The notes beneath the pieces are model-generated. The model did no database searches, was not told the origin of the DNA, and saw only the letters and a program-made list of their open reading frames with translations. Shown here one piece after another: positions 45,563 to 53,365 of a stretch of 64,000 nucleotides of DNA; within the stretch, counting starts at the first letter, position 1; each line of letters begins with the position of its first letter. The stretch is from Xenorhabdus doucetiae (GTDB taxonomy: Bacteria > Pseudomonadota > Gammaproteobacteria > Enterobacterales > Enterobacteriaceae), in contig NZ_FO704550.1 of the NCBI RefSeq assembly GCF_000968195.1, positions 2,542,001 to 2,606,000 on the forward strand, read 5' to 3'. Made by a program: the position numbers and the translations under genes.

Positions 45563-45780
45563 TTAACAATCATATGAAAATTCAGTTAGAGTTTTGCTCC
45601 CTAAAATATTACGTTGTAATTTTCCTGAGCTGTTTCGCGGCAAAGCATCCATAAATTCAATTTGTTCTAGATGCTTATGTGGAAAGTCAGCCCATCTATT
45701 TTTTACTGAATTGAAAATTCTTTCTTCTAAGGAAGAGGATATAATTACTTTATTCTTACATACAACACATGCTTTTAATA
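45563..45780 (-). pseudogene. 3' fragment of the aryl ligase, cut off by IS630
   Basis: Read from 45780 downward, this piece encodes about 71 residues including FPHKHLEQIEFMDALPRNSSGKLQR, here quoted in parts: the hinge-distal C-terminal domain of adenylate-forming enzymes. The final Lys of the SSGKLQR segment is the catalytic lysine of adenylation. It is the missing end of the ligase at 46859-48232. Confidence 0.9.
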
Positions 45781-46858
45781 TAAGTACTCAAGAGAAATTA
45801 ATTGCAAATTGGTTACCATAACCGCCCAATAACGTATTTAATTCATTCTCCATTGTCTCCTGAGTCCAAGTGATAAAACGTCGCCAATGGTATTTGGCTT
45901 GTTTCCAGACGATTTCAATCAAATTCAGCTCTGGGCTGTAGGCGGGAAGGTAGAATAAAAACAGGTTGTGTTCTCGTAACCAGCTATTTCTGATTTTTTC
46001 TTCAATCCCGTGATGGATACGCGCATTATCCAACACTAAAAATGTCAGGCGGTTGTCCCCTTGTTGGGCGAGCTGCTCTAAAAAATCAATCACGTCATCT
46101 CGCGTGATACTGCCTGACGTTGTCTGGTAAAACAGCGTGTTATCCGTGTAATTTAACGCCCCCAGAACTGACCGCCTGTCATGCTCTTGAGGCTCAGTTT
46201 CATGGGGCTTACCCCGTGGACTCCATCCATATTGCACCGGAGGAGATGCGGCAAAACCCGCCTCATCAAAATAGACCAAACGGTAATGGCCTAACTGTGC
46301 TCCAGCCTTAATTTTATTCAGCAAGGCGGATTTGTTAGCAAACTCCGTTTCGTTGCGCTTTTTTTAAGCGATAGACGGGTGCGTTTATAGGTGAGCCCCT
46401 GCTTTTTCAGGGTATTTGCCAGCGTTTCAAGCGTACAAGGCAGGGGCCCATGCTTTGCCTCAACGCACTGGGCTATCCGTGCGAGAGTTAGGGACTCTGC
46501 ACAGGCAGCTTCGACCGCAGTGGCAATCATTTCAGGCGTCATAGCGAGATACCGGCCTCCAGCATGACCGCCTAATAATCCCGCTATCCCTGAATTGTGC
46601 CACATGTGAACCCAATTATAGATAACCCGGAGACTGCATCCTATTTCAGCGGTGATCTGGGACGGCTTGCTCCCTCTGGCAAGCATGAGCAAACCCGTTC
46701 CTCGCGTACGGATATCCCGGTGGGGATGATTCAAAGCGAGTTGTTGCAATGTTATTCGTTCAGGCTCAGAAAGTATTATCTTCGATTTCATAAGGACAGG
46801 CAGAAAATCAGGTTATCGTGTTATCGATTGTAACAGTAATGCAGATAGTTTATCTGAT
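45781..46858 (-). mobile_element. IS630-family insertion sequence inside the aryl ligase gene
   Basis: About 1078 bp between a duplicated TA (45779-45780 and 46859-46860), the target-site habit of IS630/Tc1 elements. Deleting the element with one TA rejoins the ligase in frame as VIKLLKACVV. I could not pick out matching terminal inverted repeats by eye, so the boundaries rest on the TA and the rejoined frame. Confidence 0.82.
45788..46791 (-). CDS. IS630-family transposase in two frames joined at an A7 run
   Basis: ORF A (46318-46791, 157 residues) has the helix-turn-helix region (ALNHPHRDIRTRGTGLLML, SLRVIYNWVHMW). ORF B ends at 45788 and holds the DDE catalytic domain (LVYFDEAGFAA, LVLDNARIHHG, YSPELNLIEIVWKQAK). 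A run of seven As (46359-46365 as T on the plus strand) lies where a -1 shift joins them as KKRNETEFANKSALLNK, the usual IS630 continuity. Some IS630 elements use frameshifting here. It could also be a decayed gene. Confidence 0.82.
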
Positions 46859-48232
46859 TAACTTAATTACATTGTTTTTATTCGTTTCTCCAATAACTGC
46901 ACACTCTAAAACCTCATCATTTTTTAATATCTCATTTTCTATCTCATAAGGAGATATCCATTCACCACAACCTTTCTTAATCATATCATCTGCTCGACCA
47001 AAATAGGTAAAATAATCATTGTAAACACTAAACATGTCATTACTAATATGCCAGCCACCATTAAAAGATTGTTTACTCCTCTCTGCATCATTTAAATATT
47101 CACAAGCAACACTTGGACCACGGATGCAAAGCCTACCAACGCCTCCTTCATTAACTTCATTTCCCTTTTCATCAATTATTTTAATCTGAAAACCACTTAA
47201 GCATTTACCTGCTGTCTGCGGTTTTATATCTTCTTGAGTATTAGATAGAAAGATATGGCCTACCTCTGTAGAACCAAAACCATCTAAAAGTGGACTTCCT
47301 ATTTCTTTACTCCACTTTTCTAAAAGAATAGGTGATAAAACCTCTCCAGCAGAAGTAGATATACGCAAAGATGTTAGCTTGTTTTTCCTCTTATCACTAA
47401 GTAATTCAGATATCATCCTTGGTGTTCCAAGAAATATCGTTGGTTTTAAACCTTCACTTAATTCCATAATTTTTTTGCATGTTGTTTTTTCTCTAAAAAT
47501 AATACACGACGCACCATATATGAAACTAAATAGTAATACCCCACCTAATGCATAACCAAAAGTTAGTTTAGGAACTGCTAGTACTCTATCAGTTGAATTC
47601 ATATGTAAAACATTTTCAGAAAAAGCATAAGCACAGTGCAAAATATCTCTATGACGCCTAGGTATTACTTTAGTTTTTCCTGTCGTACCCGAACTAAGTA
47701 AAGCATATGCATAGTTATCAGCACTTGTATAACTGTTCAAGAAATCTTTCGATTGGTTTTCTATTGCTATTTCTAAACTAGATGGATTTAAATGGAAATC
47801 TCCAGTGAAAATAGTTCTAATGCCATTAGTTATTTTTAGAGATAATTCTCTATTCTTTTCTATTTCATGGTCAATGATTAATACCTCTGCATTTGTTTTT
47901 TTCACTATCTCGTTTAGCTCTACCAATTCGCTAAGAGGATTACTTAATATAGCCATAGCATTACATGCGATAACGGCAAAGAAATTTATTACGAATGCAG
48001 GTGTATCAGGAATAGCTAATATAACTCTAGTTTTATTCTTGATGCCTATTGACTTAAAATAGTTTGATGTTTTTGAAATTTTTTCTGATAGTTCTTGGTA
48101 AGTAAAAATTTTTCCATTATATGATATAGCTACATTATCCCCCCTACCCTCTCTAATATTACGAAACACAAGAAAGTCAGTTAAGTTCAAATAATCATTT
48201 TTCAATGATTCTTTTAAATAGATACTTTTCAT
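46859..48232 (-). pseudogene. Aryl acid:CoA/AMP ligase (benzoate-CoA ligase type), 5' part, interrupted by IS630
   Basis: About 458 residues remain; with the 3' fragment the intact enzyme would be near 530. Motifs are the P-loop-like YALLSSGTTGKTKVIPRRH, STSAGEVLSP, LLDGFGSTEVGHIFLSN, GRLCIRGPSVACEYL and YFGRADDMIKKGCGEWISPYE. These match benzoate-CoA ligases more closely than acetyl-CoA synthetases, so the substrate is probably an aromatic acid. 3-hydroxyanthranilate from the PhzE/PhzD/SDR module or an AHBA-like acid would fit. The catalytic C-terminal lysine domain is cut off, so activity is likely lost in this strain. It follows the precursor-peptide gene by 91 bp. Confidence 0.85.
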
Positions 48233-48287
48233 AAAGGAAAAACACTCCCTTAATTATTAAATTTAATAATCTTGATATACAAACGAC

Positions 48288-48313
48288 AGAGGGTAACATA
48301 GTTATTACCCTCT
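48288..48313 (-). promoter_or_regulatory. Stem-loop between the peptide gene and the ligase
   Basis: A 9-bp stem AGAGGGTAA / TTACCCTCT with an 8-nt loop begins 11 bp after the peptide stop. There is no T-run, so it may be a partial terminator or a stabiliser raising precursor mRNA above the enzyme mRNA, as is common after RiPP precursor genes. Confidence 0.55.
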
Positions 48314-48323
48314 ATTAATTATA

Positions 48324-48449
48324 TTAAGAGCAGCTTAAGCAGGCTAATCCAGCTTCCTCAATTTGTTCTAATACTTCAACTAATTCTATGGATTCAATCT
48401 CGCTAATAGCTTGATTTTGCACATCTTGAATATCAGTTTTTCCGTTCAT
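48324..48449 (-). CDS. Putative RiPP precursor peptide (41 residues, Cys-rich C-terminus)
   Basis: Starts at ATG 48449 with AGAGG seven bases upstream and ends at 48324. The N-terminal 32 residues are polar and strongly acidic with an amphipathic helical pattern (IESIELVEVLEQIEE), a typical leader. The C-terminus is AGLACLSCS, with two cysteines and two serines, a typical core. It is the first gene of the minus-strand island and lies in front of genes for a ligase, cupin, partner and MNIO enzyme. The core recalls the Cys-x-x-Cys cores acted on by MNIO enzymes, but the sequence is not one I recognise. Precursor role is inferred from size, composition and position. Confidence 0.72.
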   Translation of the reverse strand: MNGKTDIQDVQNQAISEIESIELVEVLEQIEEAGLACLSCS

Positions 48450-48601
48450 ATGTACCTCTTAAAATCTAATTCTTCAACATTGGCTGATTAATTAAAAATT
48501 ACATAGATGAAATGATTCTAATATAGAAATTTCACCTTAATCCAACCTAAACCGCTAATGATTTGTTGTCAATGTAATCAAATGACTCGTTAACAATTAG
48601 T

Positions 48602-48620
48602 TTAATTTAAGTTAAATTAA
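48602..48620. promoter_or_regulatory. 19-bp palindrome upstream of the peptide gene
   Basis: TTAATTTAA G TTAAATTAA is a perfect 9-bp inverted repeat around one base, about 150 bp before the precursor-peptide start. A candidate operator for the island; AT-rich context makes chance occurrence possible. Confidence 0.4.
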
Positions 48621-48689
48621 TGTTTCTATATGGTAAATAAAATTATATTTAATATCATTATATTACATTGTAATGGTCATCTTGATTAG

Positions 48690-48836
48690 ATGAGACAGGG
48701 TAAGAAAGGTGAGAATGCCGTGGGCGCTGCCCCCACAGTCTTTCGAGAAATTTCGCGCCCTGAGTTTTTGCGTCGGCGCAACGCCTTAAACTTTCGACTG
48801 ACCCAGCGCCCCGGGAACATTATCTTTTTGACATAA
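48690..48836 (+). CDS. Small open frame of unknown nature in a GC-rich patch
   Basis: 48 codons from ATG 48690 to TAA 48834. The second half encodes VFREISRPEFLRRRNALNF, basic and with balanced codon use, unlike the AT-rich DNA around it. No family recognised and no good ribosome site. It may be a relic of a larger gene or of a repeat element at the island edge. Confidence 0.3.
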   Translation: MRQGKKGENAVGAAPTVFREISRPEFLRRRNALNFRLTQRPGNIIFLT

Positions 48837-48843
48837 CCTCCAT

Positions 48844-48861
48844 ATTTTCTTCATTATTGAC
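48844..48861 (+). promoter_or_regulatory. BaeR-box-like site upstream of mdtA
   Basis: ATTTTCTTCATTATTGAC differs from the described BaeR box (TTTTTCTCCATDATTGGC) at three of eighteen positions. It lies about 100 bp before mdtA, suggesting that BaeR, encoded at the end of this operon, activates it. Confidence 0.68.
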
Positions 48862-48962
48862 GAATTCCTGTTGGTTACACTAATAATGTACTCTTGCGTC
48901 TAATATAGAATAAGATGCCGCATGATTGGTTACCGCCACAATATTAAGAGAATGTCGAGCAC

Positions 48963-50201
48963 ATGAATAACAAAAGCCGTTCCTCCTTTTTCCGACTCGC
49001 TGCGGTGTTAGCCGTGATCGTCGTGGCCGTTTTCTTTGCGTGGAAATACTTCAACGCGCCTTCATCAACAGGTGGTTCTCAAGATGCAAAAGCAAAACAG
49101 GAGCTGCCTAATCCCAATCAACCCCCCGTGCAGGTAGCGACGGCTGAAATCAAATCTGTTCCCCATTATTTAGGCGGATTAGGAACGGTGCAGGCGGCAA
49201 ATACGGTGACTGTCACGAGCCAAGTGGAAGGCCAGTTAATCGCCCTGCATTTTAATGAAGGCCAATATGTCAAAAAAGGGGATTTGCTGGCAGAAATCGC
49301 CCCCCGTCCCCTGAAGGTCAAACTGGCACGAGCGCAAGGGCAATATGCCAAAGATCAGGCAACCTTGGCGAATGCGAAACAGGATTTGCTCCGCTTTCAG
49401 CAATTGGCGAAAAGTCAACTGATCTCCCGGCAAGATTTGGATAAACAAGTCTCGTTGGTTCGCCAAAGTGAAGCCAGTTTAACCGCCGATCAATCAGATA
49501 TCGACGAAGCCAAACTGCAATTGGCATACAGCCGCATCACGGCACCCATTTCCGGTCGTGTCGGATTGAAACGCATTGATGTCGGTAACTATATCTCCGG
49601 TGGCGGTGCAACGCCGATTGTGGTCATTACGCAGGTCGATCCGATTGATGTCCTGTTTTCCCTGCCTGAAAACGATATCAGCACCGTGTTAAAGGCGCAA
49701 AAAGATCACGAAAATGTGGCTGTTATTGCGTGGGATCGCAATAATCAACAGCAATTAGCCCAAGGAAAACTCTCCAGTATCGATAACCAGATTGATGTGA
49801 CAACCGGCACCATCAAGATGAAAGCACAATTCAATAATCAAGATAATGGGTTGTTTCCCAATCAATTCGTCAATATCCAGATAAAAGTCAATACCTTGAG
49901 CAATGCCATTGTGATTCCCGTTGCAGGGTTACAAATGGGCAATAGCGGTAATTTCGTCTGGAAAGTGGATAAAGAAGACAAGGTCAGCAAGCATAAAGTG
50001 ATTGCGGGTTTGCAAAATAATCAATCGGTGGTGATCAATAGTGGCCTGTCAGCCGGTGAACGGATTGTTACTGATGGCATTGACGGCCTGACCGAAGGTG
50101 CCAAAGTCGAGATTGTCAAACCCTTGACCCTTGAAGCACTTGATGCGGATAAAGAACAGAAAAATTCAGGGCAAGCAAACGGTCAAGTGGAGAAAGCCTA
50201 A
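48963..50201 (+). CDS. mdtA: MdtA, membrane-fusion protein of the MdtABC efflux pump
   Basis: 412 residues. Periplasmic adaptor anchored by an N-terminal hydrophobic segment (LAAVLAVIVVAVFFAWKYF). The lipoyl/HlyD parts are ANTVTVTSQVEGQLIALHF and RITAPISGRVGLKRIDVGNY, with a coiled coil at about residues 110-180 and a beta-barrel ending DGIDGLTEGAKVEIV. It connects the RND subunits to TolC. The stop overlaps the mdtB start (TAATG). First gene of mdtABC-baeSR. Confidence 0.95.
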   Translation: MNNKSRSSFFRLAAVLAVIVVAVFFAWKYFNAPSSTGGSQDAKAKQELPNPNQPPVQVATAEIKSVPHYLGGLGTVQAANTVTVTSQVEGQLIALHFNEGQYVKKGDLLAEIAPRPLKVKLARAQGQYAKDQATLANAKQDLLRFQQLAKSQLISRQDLDKQVSLVRQSEASLTADQSDIDEAKLQLAYSRITAPISGRVGLKRIDVGNYISGGGATPIVVITQVDPIDVLFSLPENDISTVLKAQKDHENVAVIAWDRNNQQQLAQGKLSSIDNQIDVTTGTIKMKAQFNNQDNGLFPNQFVNIQIKVNTLSNAIVIPVAGLQMGNSGNFVWKVDKEDKVSKHKVIAGLQNNQSVVINSGLSAGERIVTDGIDGLTEGAKVEIVKPLTLEALDADKEQKNSGQANGQVEKA

Positions 50202-53200
50202 TGCAATCTGATGCGCCAATAACAGGCGGAGGGCCATCCCGCCTGTTTATCTTACGTCCGGTTGCCACGACGCTGTTTATGATTGCGATCTTGCTGGCTG
50301 GGATCATTGGTTACCGGATGCTGCCGGTTTCTGCCTTGCCGCAAGTGGATTACCCCACTATCCAAGTGGTCACACTGTATCCCGGTGCCAATCCCGATGT
50401 GATGACATCCGCGGTTACCGCACCGCTGGAGCGTCAGTTTGGTCAGATGTCCGGCCTAAAGCAGATGTCTTCCCGAAGTTCCGGTGGGGCTTCGGTTATC
50501 ACATTGGTATTCCAGCTCTCATTGCCGCTGGATGTGGCAGAGCAGGATGTGCAGGCGGCGATCAATTCAGCCAGTAATTTACTGCCTGATGATCTGCCTT
50601 ATCCGCCGATTTACAGCAAAGTCAATCCGGCTGATCCCCCGATATTGACGCTGGCTGTCACCTCTGATGCCGTGGCGATGACTCAGGTGCAAGATATGGT
50701 GGAAACCCGCGTAGCCCAGCGTATTTCTCAAGTCAGTGGTGTCGGTTTGGTCACCTTGGCGGGCGGGCAACGCCCCGCTGTCCGGGTGAAATTGAATGCA
50801 CAAGCCGTCGCAGCGCAAGGATTAGACAGCAATGTGATCCGTTCTGCCATCATGAAAGCCAATGTGAATTCGGCAAAAGGCAGCTTTGACGGGCCGACGC
50901 GCTCCATCACCATCTCTTCCAACGATCAAATGAAGTCTATCGACGATTACCGCAATTTAATCGTCGCTTATAAAAACAGTGCTCCGGTTCGCCTGCGTGA
51001 TGTCGCGACCATTGAACAGGGCGTGGAAAATAGCAAATTGGGCGCATGGGCCAATGAAAAGCCGGCTATCGTCATTAATGTTCAGCGCCAGCCCGGCGCG
51101 AATGTGATTGAGACGACGGATAATATCCGTGCTATGCTGCCAGAATTGATCAGCAGCCTGCCCAAGTCCGTCAAGGTGGACATTCTGACAGACCGTACCG
51201 TCTCGATCCGCCATTCAGTCGCAGATGTGCAGTTTGAACTGTTGCTGGCGATTGCGCTGGTCGTCATGGTGATTTACCTGTTTTTACGCAATGTCACGGC
51301 CACCTTGATCCCCAGTATTGCCGTACCACTTTCGCTGGTAGGCACCTTTGCCGTGATGTACTTTTGCGGCTTTTCCGTCAATAACCTCACCTTAATGGCC
51401 TTAACCATCGCAACCGGCTTTGTGGTGGATGATGCGATTGTGGTGATAGAAAATATTTCCCGCTATATTGAACGGGGAGAAAAACCGCTGGCAGCGGCGC
51501 TAAAAGGGGCGGGAGAAATTGGCTTTACGATTATCTCCCTGACGTTCTCACTCATTGCCGTCCTGATCCCGCTGCTGTTTATGGGCGATATCGTCGGCCG
51601 GCTGTTCCGGGAATTCGCCATTACCCTGGCTGTCGCCATTTTAATTTCTGCCGTGGTGTCATTGACACTGACACCAATGATGTGTGCAAGGATGCTGAAA
51701 TCTGAAGCGAATATTAAGCACAATCGCTTCGAACAGGCCTGTGAACGTTTCTTTGAACGTCTGATTGCCGTCTATGCCGTCTTCCTGAAACGGGTATTGA
51801 ATCACCCTTGGATGACACTTGGCGTTGCACTCGGTACGCTGGCGCTGACTGCCCTGCTCTATGTCATGATCCCCAAGGGATTCTTCCCCTTGCAGGACAA
51901 CGGCTTGATTCAGGGTACACTGGAAGCCCCCCAATCCATTTCATTTAATGCCATGGCAGATAAACAGCGGCAAGTCACAGCGCTGTTATTAAACGATCCG
52001 GCGGTGGACAATATCACGACCTTTATCGGTGTCGATGGCAGCAATCCAACCCTGAATAATGCGCGCCTGCAAATCACGTTGAAGCCCCTCAGTCAGCGGG
52101 ACGCTCGTATTGATGAGGTGATCCCACGCCTACAGGCACGTATTGCCAAAGTCCCTGACGTCAAATTATACCTGCAACCGACACAGGATTTGACCATTGA
52201 TACCCAAGTATCGCGCACGCAATACCAGTTTACCTTGCAAGCCACTTCGCTCGATGAGCTGGCAGTCTGGGTACCCAAGTTGCAACATGCCCTGCAACAA
52301 CGGCCGGAATTGGTGGATATCGGTAACAACTGGCAAAATCAGGGGCTGGTGGCTTACCTCAACGTGAACCGAGATATGGCCAGCCGCTTCGGGATCTCGA
52401 TGGACGCCGTGGATAATGCGTTGTATAACGCTTTTGGCCAACGTCTGATTTCGACGATTTACACGCAATCCAATCAGTATCGCGTTATTCTTGAGCAAGA
52501 TACGCAAAATTCACCGGGGCTGGCAGCGATAAACCATCTTTATCTAACGGGTAATGATGGAAAAATGGTGCCCCTTAATGCCATTGCCACCGTCGAACAG
52601 CGGCTGGGGAATTTGTCTATCGATCACCTGCAACAATTTCCTTCTGCCACTTTCTCATTCAATGTGGCGAAAGATTCGTCCCTTGAACAAGCCGTCAATG
52701 CGGTCAAGGAGGCAAAACAGGCGATCAAAATGCCAAAAGACATTATCACGCAATTTCAGGGAGCAACACTCGCGTTCCAGGATGCGCTCAGTAATACTCT
52801 TTGGCTGATTTTGGCGGCTGTCGTCGCCATGTATATCGTGCTCGGCATCCTGTACGAAAGTTTTATTCACCCTGTCACCATCTTGTCCACCTTGCCGACG
52901 GCGGGTGTCGGTGCCTTGTTGGCGTTGATTGTCGGTGGATATGAGCTGGATATTATCGCCATTATTGGGATTATTCTTCTGATCGGCATTGTGAAGAAAA
53001 ACGCCATCATGATGATTGATTTTGCGCTGGCCGCAGAGCGGGAAAAAGGCATGTCCCCTTATGAAGCCATTTATCAAGCCTGTCTGTTGCGTTTCAGGCC
53101 GATATTGATGACAACAATGGCAGCGCTGCTGGGGGCACTGCCACTGATGCTGAGTACCGGTATCGGTGCAGAACTGCGTCGCCCTTTAGGTGTCAGCATG

Positions 53201-53365
53201 GTAGGGGGGCTTATCATGAGCCAGATCCTGACTTTGTTCACAACACCCGTGATTTATCTGCTATTTGATCAGTTAGCGCATTATTACCGGAATCACAGAA
53301 ATAATAAGCAAGACCAGCGAATCAGGCTTGATAAGGCCTCAGATAACCCTCAGGAGCCGCTGTGA
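50201..53365 (+). CDS. mdtB: MdtB, RND inner-membrane transporter subunit
   Basis: 1054 residues, twelve membrane helices with two large periplasmic loops. The N-terminus PSRLFILRPVATTLFMIAIL and the proton-relay helix TGFVVDDAIVVIENISRY (paired Asp) are RND signatures; PQVDYPTIQVVTLYPGA and QRPAVRVKLN are typical of MdtB. It works as a heteromultimer with MdtC and exports bile salts, novobiocin and similar compounds in E. coli. The stop overlaps the mdtC GTG start. Confidence 0.96.
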   Translation: MQSDAPITGGGPSRLFILRPVATTLFMIAILLAGIIGYRMLPVSALPQVDYPTIQVVTLYPGANPDVMTSAVTAPLERQFGQMSGLKQMSSRSSGGASVITLVFQLSLPLDVAEQDVQAAINSASNLLPDDLPYPPIYSKVNPADPPILTLAVTSDAVAMTQVQDMVETRVAQRISQVSGVGLVTLAGGQRPAVRVKLNAQAVAAQGLDSNVIRSAIMKANVNSAKGSFDGPTRSITISSNDQMKSIDDYRNLIVAYKNSAPVRLRDVATIEQGVENSKLGAWANEKPAIVINVQRQPGANVIETTDNIRAMLPELISSLPKSVKVDILTDRTVSIRHSVADVQFELLLAIALVVMVIYLFLRNVTATLIPSIAVPLSLVGTFAVMYFCGFSVNNLTLMALTIATGFVVDDAIVVIENISRYIERGEKPLAAALKGAGEIGFTIISLTFSLIAVLIPLLFMGDIVGRLFREFAITLAVAILISAVVSLTLTPMMCARMLKSEANIKHNRFEQACERFFERLIAVYAVFLKRVLNHPWMTLGVALGTLALTALLYVMIPKGFFPLQDNGLIQGTLEAPQSISFNAMADKQRQVTALLLNDPAVDNITTFIGVDGSNPTLNNARLQITLKPLSQRDARIDEVIPRLQARIAKVPDVKLYLQPTQDLTIDTQVSRTQYQFTLQATSLDELAVWVPKLQHALQQRPELVDIGNNWQNQGLVAYLNVNRDMASRFGISMDAVDNALYNAFGQRLISTIYTQSNQYRVILEQDTQNSPGLAAINHLYLTGNDGKMVPLNAIATVEQRLGNLSIDHLQQFPSATFSFNVAKDSSLEQAVNAVKEAKQAIKMPKDIITQFQGATLAFQDALSNTLWLILAAVVAMYIVLGILYESFIHPVTILSTLPTAGVGALLALIVGGYELDIIAIIGIILLIGIVKKNAIMMIDFALAAEREKGMSPYEAIYQACLLRFRPILMTTMAALLGALPLMLSTGIGAELRRPLGVSMVGGLIMSQILTLFTTPVIYLLFDQLAHYYRNHRNNKQDQRIRLDKASDNPQEPL

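Larger units (their letters stand above)
48450..48962. other. 513-bp region between the island and mdtA
   Basis: Holds the divergent promoters of the island and of mdtA, the palindrome at 48602-48620, a GC-rich patch with a small frame at 48690-48836 and a BaeR-like box at 48844-48861. The left 200 bp are very AT-rich. Confidence 0.6.

Noticed and set aside
42844..48449. Methanobactin operon
   Set aside because: An MNIO and a Cys-x-x-Cys core are present, but there is no TonB receptor, MbnH/MbnP pair or MATE exporter, and the ligase and cupin do not belong to that pathway.
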